Origin: Actinoallomurus liliacearum
Lineage (GTDB): Bacteria > Actinomycetota > Actinomycetes > Streptosporangiales > Streptosporangiaceae
NCBI RefSeq assembly: GCF_039542035.1
Contig: NZ_BAABHJ010000002.1
Coordinates: 62,001 to 126,000 of the forward strand
DNA length: 64,000 bases
Reading direction: 5' to 3'
Part shown: positions 25,690 to 34,131 of the stretch, one piece after another
Layout of the letters: each line of letters opens with the position of its first letter
Numbering within the stretch: position 1 is the first letter of the stretch
Position numbers and translations under genes: made by a program
Notes under the pieces: generated by a model
Database searches by the model: none
Seen by the model: only the letters and a program-made list of their open reading frames with translations
What the model was told of the DNA's origin: nothing

Positions 25690-27264
25690 ATGCGCGTTGA
25701 CCGTCACAGCATTTCCGAAGAGTCCCTCGCATCCGCTCTGGCGGCCGTCCCCGAGCGGCTGGGCCGGGACACCAAGCTCGCCGAGAACGGCGGCCCGTTC
25801 GGCATCGAGATGCTCGCCGACATGCTGCTGGACTACGCGGCGGCGCGCACCGTCGCGATCGACCCTCGCGTCGAGACCCGCGAGACCTGGCTCGCGCTGA
25901 CCTCGGCCGCGTCGCTGTACCGGGACTACGCACGCGCCCAGACCGTCCCGGCCGGCGGTGAGGTCCGCGCCTTCGTCGACTACCTGGGCGTCGGGTTCGG
26001 CTTCCTGCAGGAGCGGGACGAGAGCCTGAGCGCGCACGACTGGCTCTGGGCCTACCAGGTGTCGCTCGCCATCGGGAAGGACGACGTCCTGCTCGACCTC
26101 TACCCGCTGGTCCAGTCCCTGCCCGAGGACGACGACCTTCAAGGCCTTCGCGCCTTCTGGGCGAAACAGCCCGCCGAGACGTACCCGGACTCTCCCGAGG
26201 GCCGGATGCTGCGCGCGATCGCCGAAGGCGACGCCGTCACGTTCAACGCCACCTTGGCCGCGGCACTGGAGCAGCACCGCCAGCGGGCCGGGAGGTACCC
26301 GCGCGACCTGATCGCCTGGGGGCCGCTGGCCATGGCCACGCTCGCGCACGAGACCGAACTGCCGATCGAGGTCGAGTCCGGCTACCTTCCCGAGCGGCTG
26401 TTCACACGCGCGGGGCCCAAGAAGCCGAACGCGGACGGACCGATCGCCCGCCCCGGCTTCGACGCCGACCGCGCCGCCCGCTGGCTGGAGAACGCCGGCA
26501 AACGTTCCGAACGGAATGTGGAGTTCGCGTTTGCCCCGGAAGTGCTCATCCAGTACCGGTTCTCGGCGATGGCCGATCCCGGGGAGCACATGATGATGGC
26601 GCTGTCGTTCCGCTCCGTGCTGGACCCGCGCGCCGAGAACGCTGCGTACACCGACGGGCTGGTCCTGGCGAGCGAGTCGTTCGCGTCGGCGTTCCGGCTG
26701 GCCTCGATCCCGCGCGGCACGGCGATCGCCGTCACGCTGGGTGGACGCACCGCGGAACTACCCGCGTCCGGACCGAACCGCGACGCCTCCGACTGGATTT
26801 ACGCGCGGGCCGCCGCGCTGGCATGGACGTCTCGCCGGCAGGCGGATCTCGCGATCCTGGCCGCGTTCGACGCCGGCGACCTTCACTCCACGATTCCGGA
26901 CACCAACTCCTACGCGCACGCGTGCCACGCCGTCCTGCGCGGACAGGACCCGCGTCCGCACCTGCGGAACGCGCTGGCCAAGACCTCCGGCGACGAGCAT
27001 TGGGAGTGCCTGCGCAACCCCCGTGCCCGGCTACTGGAACGCATCGCCGAGGACGACGCCGACGGCTTCAACGCCGTCCTCGCCGACGCGCTCGGCCTGT
27101 ACCGCGACTACTACAGTGCGGGCGACCGCATCGACGACCCGGACGGGCAGCTCTCCTTCGACGCGCTCGGACTGGCCTGCCTCGCCCACGACCGGGGCAT
27201 CCCGGTGCGGGCCGAGTCCGGCTACCTGCCGCGCGCGGTGATCGAAGGGCTCAGCCCACACTGA
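25690..27264 (+). CDS. Tandem Imm49-family immunity protein
   Basis: 524 residues containing two related Imm49-like repeats. The first half ends in LIAWGPLAMATLAHE and VESGYLPERL; the second ends in FDALGLACLAHD and AESGYLPRAV. The TFNATLAAAL/GFNAVLADAL segments match likewise. Imm49 proteins are immunity factors to polymorphic toxins, usually ~250 residues, so this is a duplicated, fused form. No toxin, secretion gene or other immunity gene is next to it. It is mostly helical and soluble, and flanked by hairpins on both sides, so monocistronic. Confidence 0.75.
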   Translation: MRVDRHSISEESLASALAAVPERLGRDTKLAENGGPFGIEMLADMLLDYAAARTVAIDPRVETRETWLALTSAASLYRDYARAQTVPAGGEVRAFVDYLGVGFGFLQERDESLSAHDWLWAYQVSLAIGKDDVLLDLYPLVQSLPEDDDLQGLRAFWAKQPAETYPDSPEGRMLRAIAEGDAVTFNATLAAALEQHRQRAGRYPRDLIAWGPLAMATLAHETELPIEVESGYLPERLFTRAGPKKPNADGPIARPGFDADRAARWLENAGKRSERNVEFAFAPEVLIQYRFSAMADPGEHMMMALSFRSVLDPRAENAAYTDGLVLASESFASAFRLASIPRGTAIAVTLGGRTAELPASGPNRDASDWIYARAAALAWTSRRQADLAILAAFDAGDLHSTIPDTNSYAHACHAVLRGQDPRPHLRNALAKTSGDEHWECLRNPRARLLERIAEDDADGFNAVLADALGLYRDYYSAGDRIDDPDGQLSFDALGLACLAHDRGIPVRAESGYLPRAVIEGLSPH

Positions 27265-27362
27265 AGACCGGCCACCGCGAAGCCGTAACCGCCGGCTTGC
27301 CGCCAAGCAGATTCGGTGAGACGGGACACCAGGTCTTGAGGTGGTTCAAAGGTGATGAAACA

Positions 27363-27400
27363 CCCATACCGGACAGAAGCTGGATTCTGTCCGGTATGGG
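27363..27400. terminator. 38-nt perfect hairpin downstream of the Imm49 gene
   Basis: CCCATACCGGACAGAA (27363-27378), a 6-nt loop GCTGGA, then the exact 16-base complement (27385-27400). It lies 99 nt after the Imm49 stop. A terminator is the simplest reading. The distance and perfect symmetry would also suit a recombination or protein-binding site. Confidence 0.45.
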
Positions 27401-27802
27401 ACGGAGTGGTGTGACTCGACCGATCCGGGGGCGGGCGACGCGGCGAGGCGGGCGGCGGCCTGGCGACGCGGCGGTTGGTGTGCGCGCCACCGGCGGCGCG
27501 GCCGCGGCCTGGGCCGGGTCGCTCGAGGGTGCGGATATCGGAGGCCTTCTCATCGTCACGGGCCGCACGCAGGCCGGGTCGATCTCGACGCTCCGGCCCG
27601 AGCGTTCCAAGATCGTCGGTAGGCGCCCGCCGTCCGTCCGGTCGTCCTGCGGCGCCTGCTCGACGTCCCGGAGACTTCATGGCGGCACGCCTCGCATCGC
27701 ACCACCCGGCGATGGCGTATTCGCTCGAGCAGCCGGACTCGCGGCGGCGATCAGCGGCTGCCGCGGCCCGCTCTCCTACCCTCTGACTGATGCTCGATAA
27801 GG

Positions 27803-27998
27803 GACATTATGTCAAGTAGAGGGTCTGGAATCGCACCCGTGTGATCCCCCGGCTGTCCTGTGACAGGCAAACTGGCGGATGCCAGTGGAGATGGCGGATG
27901 GCACGGTGTGCCGCCACTTTGAGTGGCGAGACGGCGGGTCTCCCGACGCCGCCGAGAGCTTTGACGATCGGCCGGTCGCGTCTATCGCTCGAGCGATA
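27803..27998. other. Gene-free, hairpin-rich block (possible structured RNA or element end)
   Basis: From 27265 to 28012 I find no credible gene. Within it lies a run of perfect short inverted repeats: GACAT-T-ATGTC (27803-27813), CTGTC-CTGT-GACAG (27853-27866), ACTGGC-GGAT-GCCAGT (27871-27886), GGCAC-GGT-GTGCC (27900-27912), CGCCACT-TTG-AGTGGCG (27912-27928), CGGG-TCT-CCCG (27935-27945), and the 16-bp palindrome TATCGCTCGAGCGATA (27983-27998). The density is unusual even for high-GC DNA. A structured RNA or a remnant end of a mobile element are both possible; nothing decides between them here. Confidence 0.4.
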
Positions 27999-28012
27999 CC
28001 TCCTCGATCGGT

Positions 28013-28876
28013 TCATCGGACCGGTTCGGTTTGCATCGCCTGTGTGCCCACGACGGTCAGCAGCGCGAGCTTCTCGGCGGTGTCGGTCCCGGCGCGTGGG
28101 GTGAACCAGAGCAACCGCTGGCGGCTGTCCTCGCTGAAGAGGCTGAGGCAGTTGAGGTCGAGCATGCCAACGGTGGGGTGGACGATCCGCTTGCGCTCGT
28201 CTCTGCGCACCTCCACGTCCTGGTCGGCCCAAAGCGCCTGGAACTCCGGCGACTGCCGCAGCAGCTCGTCCACCAGCTTGGTCGCCTCGGCGTCGCCTGG
28301 GCTGCGTCGCCCGACTGCCGCGCGCAGGTCGGCAACGAACGAGCGTGACTGCGGGGCGAGGTCCTCCTGCGGGTAGATCTGCCGTGAGGCCGGGTCGGTG
28401 AACCATCGGTAGATGAAGCTCGCCGCGCGGCCGTGGTGCGCGGACAGGTCGCCGAGCATCGCGATGGCGAGCGGGTTCTGGACCAGAACGGTGTGCAGGT
28501 CGGTGCTCACCATCGCCGGGGTCTCGTCGATTCGTGTCAGCAGGTCGAGCATCGCGGGGTGGACGTGTGACGCCGTCCCGCCCTGGTGCGGGATCGGGCG
28601 GTTCGCCAACCGGTACAGATGGTCGCGTTCGTCGCGACTGAGGCGCAGGGCGCGGGCGAGCGCGGCGAGCATCTGGTCGGAGGGCTGCGAGCCGGCACCG
28701 CGCTCGAGCTCGGTGTAGTACTCCACCGAGGCGCCGGCCAGAACGGCGACCTCGTCGCGACGCAGACCGGGGACGCGGCGCCGCGGGCCGGGCGCGAGCC
28801 CGACCTCCTCGGGGCGGATCCGCGCGCGTCGCGAACGCAGGAAGCCACCGAGTTCGGAGTACCTCGTGTTCGACAT
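28013..28876 (-). CDS. MmyB-family HTH regulator, full length
   Basis: 287 residues. The XRE HTH (RRVPGLRRDEVAVLAGASVE) is followed by a complete MmyB ligand-binding domain (HPAMLDLLTRIDETPAMV onward, NPLAIAMLGDLS, the FIYRWFTDP segment, and C-terminal LLWFTPRAGTDTAEKLALL). ATG at 28876 (MSNTRYSE) with GGGAGG upstream. It is divergent from an SDR gene 102 nt away. This mirrors the regulator/SDR pair inside the transposon-like unit, but here the regulator is intact. MmyB domains bind fatty-acid-like ligands. Confidence 0.9.
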   Translation of the reverse strand: MSNTRYSELGGFLRSRRARIRPEEVGLAPGPRRRVPGLRRDEVAVLAGASVEYYTELERGAGSQPSDQMLAALARALRLSRDERDHLYRLANRPIPHQGGTASHVHPAMLDLLTRIDETPAMVSTDLHTVLVQNPLAIAMLGDLSAHHGRAASFIYRWFTDPASRQIYPQEDLAPQSRSFVADLRAAVGRRSPGDAEATKLVDELLRQSPEFQALWADQDVEVRRDERKRIVHPTVGMLDLNCLSLFSEDSRQRLLWFTPRAGTDTAEKLALLTVVGTQAMQTEPVR

Positions 28877-28977
28877 ATGCACAGCCTCCCTGGGCGGCGC
28901 CGTTGGCGCCAGGGGACGTCGTCCCCACCTTTGGAAGCAACTGTTGCGGGCCCGCGCCGCGCCACAGAGTGGACGCC

Positions 28978-29739
28978 ATGAACACCTCACTCACTGACAC
29001 ACTCACTGACTCCGGCGCATCGCCGGTCGCCGGAAAGACGGTCCTGATCACCGGTGGCACGAGCGGGATCGGCGCCGCGACCGCTCGGCTCCTGCTCGTG
29101 CGTGGCCACCGGGTCGCCGTCACCGGGCGCGGCCCTGGTCGGCTCAAGGCCTTCCTCGACGAAGTCGGCCACGCGGACCGCGTCCTGGGCCTGGTAGCAG
29201 ATGCCTCCGACTGGGACTCCACGAACACGGCGGTCACCAGTACGGTGGAGCGCTTCGGGTCGCTCGACGCGGCAATCGCGAACGCAGGCGGCGCGTCCGC
29301 GGATCACTTCCGGACGGGCGGTGCCGGCGTCATCGACGGCGGCGATCCGGAGCTGTGGGCACCGATGGTACTCGCCAACGTGCTCGGCCCGGCTCTGCTG
29401 GCCAAGGCGACCCTGCCCCACCTCGAGCAGTCCCGCGGCCGGCTGGTGCTCATCGGCAGCGTGGCCGGAATCAAGAACAGCCCGGGCAATCTCTACTCCG
29501 CCACGAAGTGGGCAGTGGTCGGCTTCGCCGAGAACCTCCGCATGCACGCCACGACCCGCGGCGTCGGAGTCACGGTCGTGAACCCAGGCATGATCGACAC
29601 CGCGTTCTGGCACGGCCAGGCTCCCCCCATCGCGATGAGCCCGGATTCGGTGGCCGAGGCGATCGGCTTCGCGCTCGACCAGCCGGCAGGCGTCGACCTC
29701 AACACGGTGACGATCCGTCCGATCGGCCAGCCCGCCTGA
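28978..29739 (+). CDS. SDR family oxidoreductase
   Basis: 253 residues. Cofactor motif VLITGGTSGIGAATA, then ANAGG in place of the usual NNAG, and catalytic YSATK with a Ser in LIGSVAG. The start at ATG 28978 gives a short hydrophilic leader (MNTSLTDTLTDSG). It is the likely target of the divergent MmyB regulator. Substrate unknown. After it, 29740-29997 holds no gene I can support. Confidence 0.88.
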   Translation: MNTSLTDTLTDSGASPVAGKTVLITGGTSGIGAATARLLLVRGHRVAVTGRGPGRLKAFLDEVGHADRVLGLVADASDWDSTNTAVTSTVERFGSLDAAIANAGGASADHFRTGGAGVIDGGDPELWAPMVLANVLGPALLAKATLPHLEQSRGRLVLIGSVAGIKNSPGNLYSATKWAVVGFAENLRMHATTRGVGVTVVNPGMIDTAFWHGQAPPIAMSPDSVAEAIGFALDQPAGVDLNTVTIRPIGQPA

Positions 29740-29997
29740 CTCCAGGCGGGCAGCGTGCTCACTGGTGCACCATCCTCGTGTCAGTGATCTTCGATGGATC
29801 GCTGATGCGTCCGAGGTGCTGCCGGGTCATCGCCCTGCTCGCTTGACGCGTTGGACGTCCAAGCATGAGTTCTGCGGGCCCGGCAGAGGGGGGCGCGTCG
29901 GTGGCCGGGTAAAGGTCGAGGCCTCCCGATGATGAAGGTGAAGCCACCTTCGGACACCGGCCGTCCTGCGCCGAGGATGTCGCCGCGGATGACGGAT

Positions 29998-30018
29998 CGC
30001 ATGGCGTCCCGCCATGCG
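29998..30018. terminator. Small hairpin downstream of the truncated secreted-protein gene
   Basis: CGCATGGC (29998-30005) and GCCATGCG (30011-30018), 8-bp perfect arms with a 5-nt loop, about 25 nt after the stop of the minus-strand frame at 30044. Confidence 0.35.
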
Positions 30019-30043
30019 CGGCGGCCTTGGCCTGGCCGGTGGG

Positions 30044-30301
30044 TTACTTGATCGAGACGCTGAGCCCGGACTCCCAGACGACGCTCTGGCCGGGACGGAG
30101 AATCCAGGCGGGCCAGCCCTTGCAGTTGGGCTTATTGAAGATGAGGGCGGGTTGGTCGGTCTTGTTGCTGACCCGCAGCGGTCCCCTGTCGCTGCCGTAG
30201 CAGCCGCTGGGGTTCTTGTACGTCTTGTGGCCGATGATCAGTTTCCCGTCGGCCGCATGTGCGGCGGCGGGGGCCGTCAGGGTGAGAAGGCCGCCGAGTG
30301 G
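30044..30301 (-). pseudogene. Small secreted protein lacking its start (5'-truncated)
   Basis: The minus-strand frame reads LGGLLTLTAPAAAHA, the end of a signal peptide with an AHA cleavage site. A mature ~65-residue protein follows, with two Cys (NPSGCYGS and KPNCKGW) and the ending ESGLSVSIK. No start codon exists in frame: a TAA (30304-30302) lies immediately before the Leu of LGGLL, so the first ~15 residues of the signal peptide are lost or out of frame. The mature part resembles small Streptomyces-type secreted proteins of unknown function. No longer expressed as such, unless a sequencing indel is present. Confidence 0.5.
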
Positions 30302-30304
30302 TTA

Positions 30305-30701
30305 AGCGGCTGCGGGTCCGCCTCTCCCCCGGCCCGGCCGTCCGCGCCGATGGCGGTGATCAGCTGGGGGGCCACTCCGCGCCGGCGGACACGTCCGATG
30401 TTCGGCGTCCGTTGTGTCGGTGAGTGTGCCGGTCTGACCGATATCCGGTGGTGACACGGGCAGGAATGATCATTATCCTCTCATTGCCTGACACTGCGTC
30501 GGTTATCGCCCTGCCCGGCCGACGGAAAGGAGGACGGCGGTCCCGCGAGACAGACCACCTCCCAGGCCTGTCACACCCCCGAGTCATCGGTTCTCTCTCG
30601 CGGTCCTGGCTCGATCCGCAAGGGGAGGCGTCAACCCGGCTTGGTCGAACCCGCGACGTCCGGCGGCCCGCTCGTCTCAGTGAGCGTTCAGGAGTAACGC
30701 A
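30305..30701. other. Gene-free upstream region of the LVIVD gene
   Basis: About 400 nt with no frame of coding character. It must contain the promoter of the LVIVD-repeat gene at 30702. An AT-richer stretch at 30465-30490 is the most promoter-like part, but I see no convincing -35/-10 pair. Confidence 0.3.
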
Positions 30702-32168
30702 TTGAAGATCAAATCGTTCGCGGCTGGTGTGGTCGCATTCGCCGCGGCGGTGGCGCTGCAGCTGCCGAGTTCGGTGTCGGCGTTCGCCGCCGCACCGGCA
30801 GGCCCCGCCTCCGGCGGCCCCTCCCGTGGGGGCCCCACCCTCGATGACACCCACAACGTGCCCACCAACGCGGTCTCGGGCAACGTCACCTTCATCGACA
30901 ACGTCAAGGGTGTCAGCGGCTACTCGGGGCTGAACTTCATCAGCTACAAGAACTACGGCTACGACTTCATGTTCGCCAACGGCACCGGTGGCCTGGCGAT
31001 CTGGTCACTGAAGGACCGTAAGCACCCGGCCCTCGTCGGGAAGCTCACGGCCGCCGATCTGCGCCGTCCCGGCGACACCCAGGACCGGTTCTGGGAAGGC
31101 GAGAACATGACCGTCGACCAGAAGCGCAAGCTGGTCTTCTTGAGCCGCGACCCGCGCGGCTTCGGCGGCACTCTCACCACCGGCCAGTCCGGCTTCTACA
31201 TCATCGATGTGAAGAACCCCTGGCAGCCCAGGATTGTCACGTTCCAATCCGTTCCCGCCGGTCACACCGCCACTTGTATCAACGACTGTGACTACCTGTG
31301 GTCGGTCGGACCGTACAACACCGGCACCAAGGGTAACGACCCGAGCTGGCACGGCGTGCCGGTCTGGGTCACCGACATCCGTGACATCAACCATCCGAAG
31401 ACCCTTGCGCAGGCGCTCGACCTGAACCGGTTCGATCAGACCACCGACTACGTCCACAGCGTGGACGTGGACAAGAACGGCGTCGTGTGGACGTCCGGGG
31501 CCGGTGGCGTGCGCGGCTACTGGACGACGGGCCGGCACTACGACCCGGTCAAGAAGGTCAAGCGCACCGCGACGGCGTACGACCCCGTGCCGTACGCGGG
31601 TGGCACCGTCGTGGACCCCGCGCCGGTGTCCTACTTCGACCACAACTCGTACCACAACACTGAGAAGCTCGGTAAGTACGACAAGGGCGAGCTGCTCTAC
31701 ATCACCGAAGAGGACATCCGTACCTGCTCCGACGCCGGTGCGCTGATGATCGCCTCGACCAAGGGCAGCTACAACGGCGAGAGCTGGAACTCCACGCCGG
31801 AGAAGCCGTTCCGCCTCAACCTGGTCAGCAGCTGGACGGCGTGGGGCCAGCAGGGCTCGGACACCTCGGCCGCCAGCTGCTCCGCGCACTGGTTCACGGT
31901 GAACGGCAACATCATCGCCCAGGGCTGGTACGCCCAGGGCACACGGTTCATCGACGTCTCCGACCCGAAGCACCCGAAGCAGGTCGGCTACTTCCGCATC
32001 CCGTCCGGCACCGCGAACGTGACCGCCGGGTCGGCCTCGGCCGCCTACTGGCACAACGGCTACGTCTACGTCGCCGACTACAGCCGCGGCGTCGACGTCC
32101 TGCGGTTCGACGGCAAGCTGGCCGGCAAGCCCGACAAGAAGATCTGCTGGAACTCCTGCGACAAGTGA
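30702..32168 (+). CDS. Secreted LVIVD-repeat beta-propeller protein
   Basis: 488 residues. A signal peptide (MKIKSFAAGVVAFAAAVALQ, cleavage near SAFA-A at ~29) is followed by repeats of the LVIVD type (GGLAIWSLKDRKHPALVGKL; GFYIIDVKNPWQPRIVTF; TRFIDVSDPKHPKQVGYF; GVDVLRFDGKL). These are beta-propeller blades known from bacterial and archaeal surface proteins of unknown function. Four or more Cys suggest disulphides outside the cell. The start is a TTG at 30702 with AGGAG 8 nt upstream; no ATG or GTG fits. A strong hairpin follows, so it is separate from the copper operon. Confidence 0.85.
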   Translation: MKIKSFAAGVVAFAAAVALQLPSSVSAFAAAPAGPASGGPSRGGPTLDDTHNVPTNAVSGNVTFIDNVKGVSGYSGLNFISYKNYGYDFMFANGTGGLAIWSLKDRKHPALVGKLTAADLRRPGDTQDRFWEGENMTVDQKRKLVFLSRDPRGFGGTLTTGQSGFYIIDVKNPWQPRIVTFQSVPAGHTATCINDCDYLWSVGPYNTGTKGNDPSWHGVPVWVTDIRDINHPKTLAQALDLNRFDQTTDYVHSVDVDKNGVVWTSGAGGVRGYWTTGRHYDPVKKVKRTATAYDPVPYAGGTVVDPAPVSYFDHNSYHNTEKLGKYDKGELLYITEEDIRTCSDAGALMIASTKGSYNGESWNSTPEKPFRLNLVSSWTAWGQQGSDTSAASCSAHWFTVNGNIIAQGWYAQGTRFIDVSDPKHPKQVGYFRIPSGTANVTAGSASAAYWHNGYVYVADYSRGVDVLRFDGKLAGKPDKKICWNSCDK

Positions 32169-32183
32169 CATCACCGATCATCG

Positions 32184-32208
32184 CCCGCCGGCGCCTCGCG
32201 CCGGCGGG
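32184..32208. terminator. Terminator after the LVIVD gene
   Basis: CCCGCCGGCGC (32184-32194), loop CTC, GCGCCGGCGGG (32198-32208): a perfect 11-bp stem starting 16 nt after the stop. Confidence 0.7.
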
Positions 32209-32348
32209 CCCGACCGGCCGGACGCGGTTCAGGACCGGCGTCCCGGCGCGTGCTTCCGGGCGGTACGACCTCGTCGTCGCCGTCGTACGGGGCGACGCGT
32301 CCGTCCTGGCCGGCGAGCCGCGCACAGATTGATTACCACTTGACCTTC

Positions 32349-34115
32349 ATGTTTCGCGCGGCCGAACGCGGCGGTCACCACCGGCGGGTTCTGCGTGTCC
32401 TCCTCGTCGCGGCGCTGGCCGTGGGCTGTTTCGCCGCCGAGGTGACGTTCGGTGCGTTGTTCCGTCCCGCCGAGGCCCACGCCGTGCTCCTCGAATCCTC
32501 CCCCGTCGACAACGCGGTCGTGGGCTCCGCGCCACGGCAGGCGGTCCTTCGCTTCAACGAAGCGGTGACGCTGACTCCGGAGTCGATTCAGCTCCTGGAC
32601 CCGAACGGCGACGAGGTCCGGGTCGGTGCTCCCGTGCACGCGGCGGGCAAGGCGAACACCGCGGCGGCGGCGCTGCCCGCCGACCTGGCCAGGGGGACCT
32701 ACACGGTCGCGTGGCGTGTCGTGTCCGCGGACTCGCACGCCGTCTCCGGGGCCTTCCGGTTCAGTGTCGGCGCGCCGAGCGCCGCGGTCGCCTCCCCTCG
32801 TACGGGGACCGGCCGGGTGACGCCGGTGGTGCACGGCGTCGGGCGTGGCCTGGCGTTCCTGGGGCTGGCGCTCACGCTCGGGGGTGTCGTCTTCCTCGGC
32901 GTCATCTGGCCCGGCGGGCTGGGGCGGCGTCGTGGCCGGCTCGTCGTCTGGGCCGGGTTCGCCGCGCTGGGTGTGGGAACCGTCGTGGTGTTCCTCGCCC
33001 AGGGCCCGTACGGCACCGGGAGGTCGCTGGCGACGGCGTTCGACCCCGGCGTCCTGCGGCTGACCCTGAGCACACGTTTCGGCCATGCCCTGTCGGCGCG
33101 CCTCGGGACCGCCGTCGTGCTCGCCGTCGTCTTCGCGGTCGTGGTCCGGCACCGGGGCGGGGCCGACGGGGACGGCGCGGAGGCGCGGGTACCGGTGGCC
33201 GCGCTCATCCTGGGCGCGGTCTGCGGGGTCGCGCTGGTGCTGACCTGGCCGCTCACGGACCACGCGCACACCGGCTCACAGGCGTGGCTGGCCGTTCCCG
33301 TCACCTGCCTGCACCTTCTGGCCATCGCGGTGTGGTTCGGCGGTCTGGTCCCGCTCACGGCGTGTGTCGTCGGTCCGGCCGCCGGCCGCTCAGAGCGCGT
33401 GCGTGACCTGCGGCCGGCACTCCCCCGTTTCTCCGGTCTGGCGCAGGTCTGCTTCGCGGTGATCGCGGTGACCGGCCTGTATCTGGCGTGGCGGCAGGTG
33501 GGGACCTTCGGCGCTCTCGGTGGTACGACCTACGGTCGGCTGCTGCTGGTGAAGTTCGGTCTCGTGCTCCTCGTCGTCGCGCTCGCGGCGCGGGGACGGT
33601 CTTTCGTCCGGCGCCGCGGGTCGGACCCGGCGGAGGACGTGCCCGCCGGAGAGTTGCGCCGGCTGCGCGTGTCGGTGGCGACCGAGGTCGTTCTCGGCGT
33701 CGTCGTGCTGTCGGTGACCTCGGTTCTGGTCAACACGGCTCCCGCCCGCAGCAGTTACGCGCCGCCGGTACGGGCGACGGTCGCCGTGCCGGCGGCGGCC
33801 GGGACGCATACCGGCCTGGACGGCGGTCATGTCGAGCTGAGGCTGACGCCGGCGAGGCGGGGGTCCAATGTCGCCGACATCTACCTCGTGGCGAAGGGCG
33901 GGTCGCTGGTCAACGTCCCTGAGGTCTCCGGCCGGCTGGCACCGGTCGGCAAGGACATCGGTGCGCTGCCGGTCACGGTGTCCGCGGCGGAGCCGGGCCA
34001 CTATGTCGCGAGCGCGATGTCCATTCCGTACCCGGGCCGGTGGGACCTGTGGCTCAACATCCGCACCTCCGACTTCGACGAGGTGCCGGTGCACTTCTCC
34101 TTCACGGCGCGTTGA
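32349..34115 (+). CDS. CopC-CopD fusion, copper uptake/resistance membrane protein
   Basis: 588 residues. The signal sequence ends at AEA, and the mature protein would begin HAVLLESSP with His44 at its N-terminus, as in CopC where the N-terminal His binds Cu(II). A second conserved His is in SADSHAVSGAFRF. Residues ~165-445 form eight hydrophobic segments of the CopD domain (AVWFGGLVPL, FSGLAQVCFAVI). A soluble C-terminal domain (~470-588) ends FSFTAR. Start at ATG 32349; the longer frame from 32250 adds non-family sequence. First gene of a probable copper operon. Confidence 0.88.
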   Translation: MFRAAERGGHHRRVLRVLLVAALAVGCFAAEVTFGALFRPAEAHAVLLESSPVDNAVVGSAPRQAVLRFNEAVTLTPESIQLLDPNGDEVRVGAPVHAAGKANTAAAALPADLARGTYTVAWRVVSADSHAVSGAFRFSVGAPSAAVASPRTGTGRVTPVVHGVGRGLAFLGLALTLGGVVFLGVIWPGGLGRRRGRLVVWAGFAALGVGTVVVFLAQGPYGTGRSLATAFDPGVLRLTLSTRFGHALSARLGTAVVLAVVFAVVVRHRGGADGDGAEARVPVAALILGAVCGVALVLTWPLTDHAHTGSQAWLAVPVTCLHLLAIAVWFGGLVPLTACVVGPAAGRSERVRDLRPALPRFSGLAQVCFAVIAVTGLYLAWRQVGTFGALGGTTYGRLLLVKFGLVLLVVALAARGRSFVRRRGSDPAEDVPAGELRRLRVSVATEVVLGVVVLSVTSVLVNTAPARSSYAPPVRATVAVPAAAGTHTGLDGGHVELRLTPARRGSNVADIYLVAKGGSLVNVPEVSGRLAPVGKDIGALPVTVSAAEPGHYVASAMSIPYPGRWDLWLNIRTSDFDEVPVHFSFTAR

Positions 34116-34131
34116 AAGGATCGCAGACGAA

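Noticed and set aside
27265..27800. Several 60-150-codon open frames on both strands
   Set aside because: No ribosome sites, no family features and mutual overlap; consistent with random frames in high-GC DNA.
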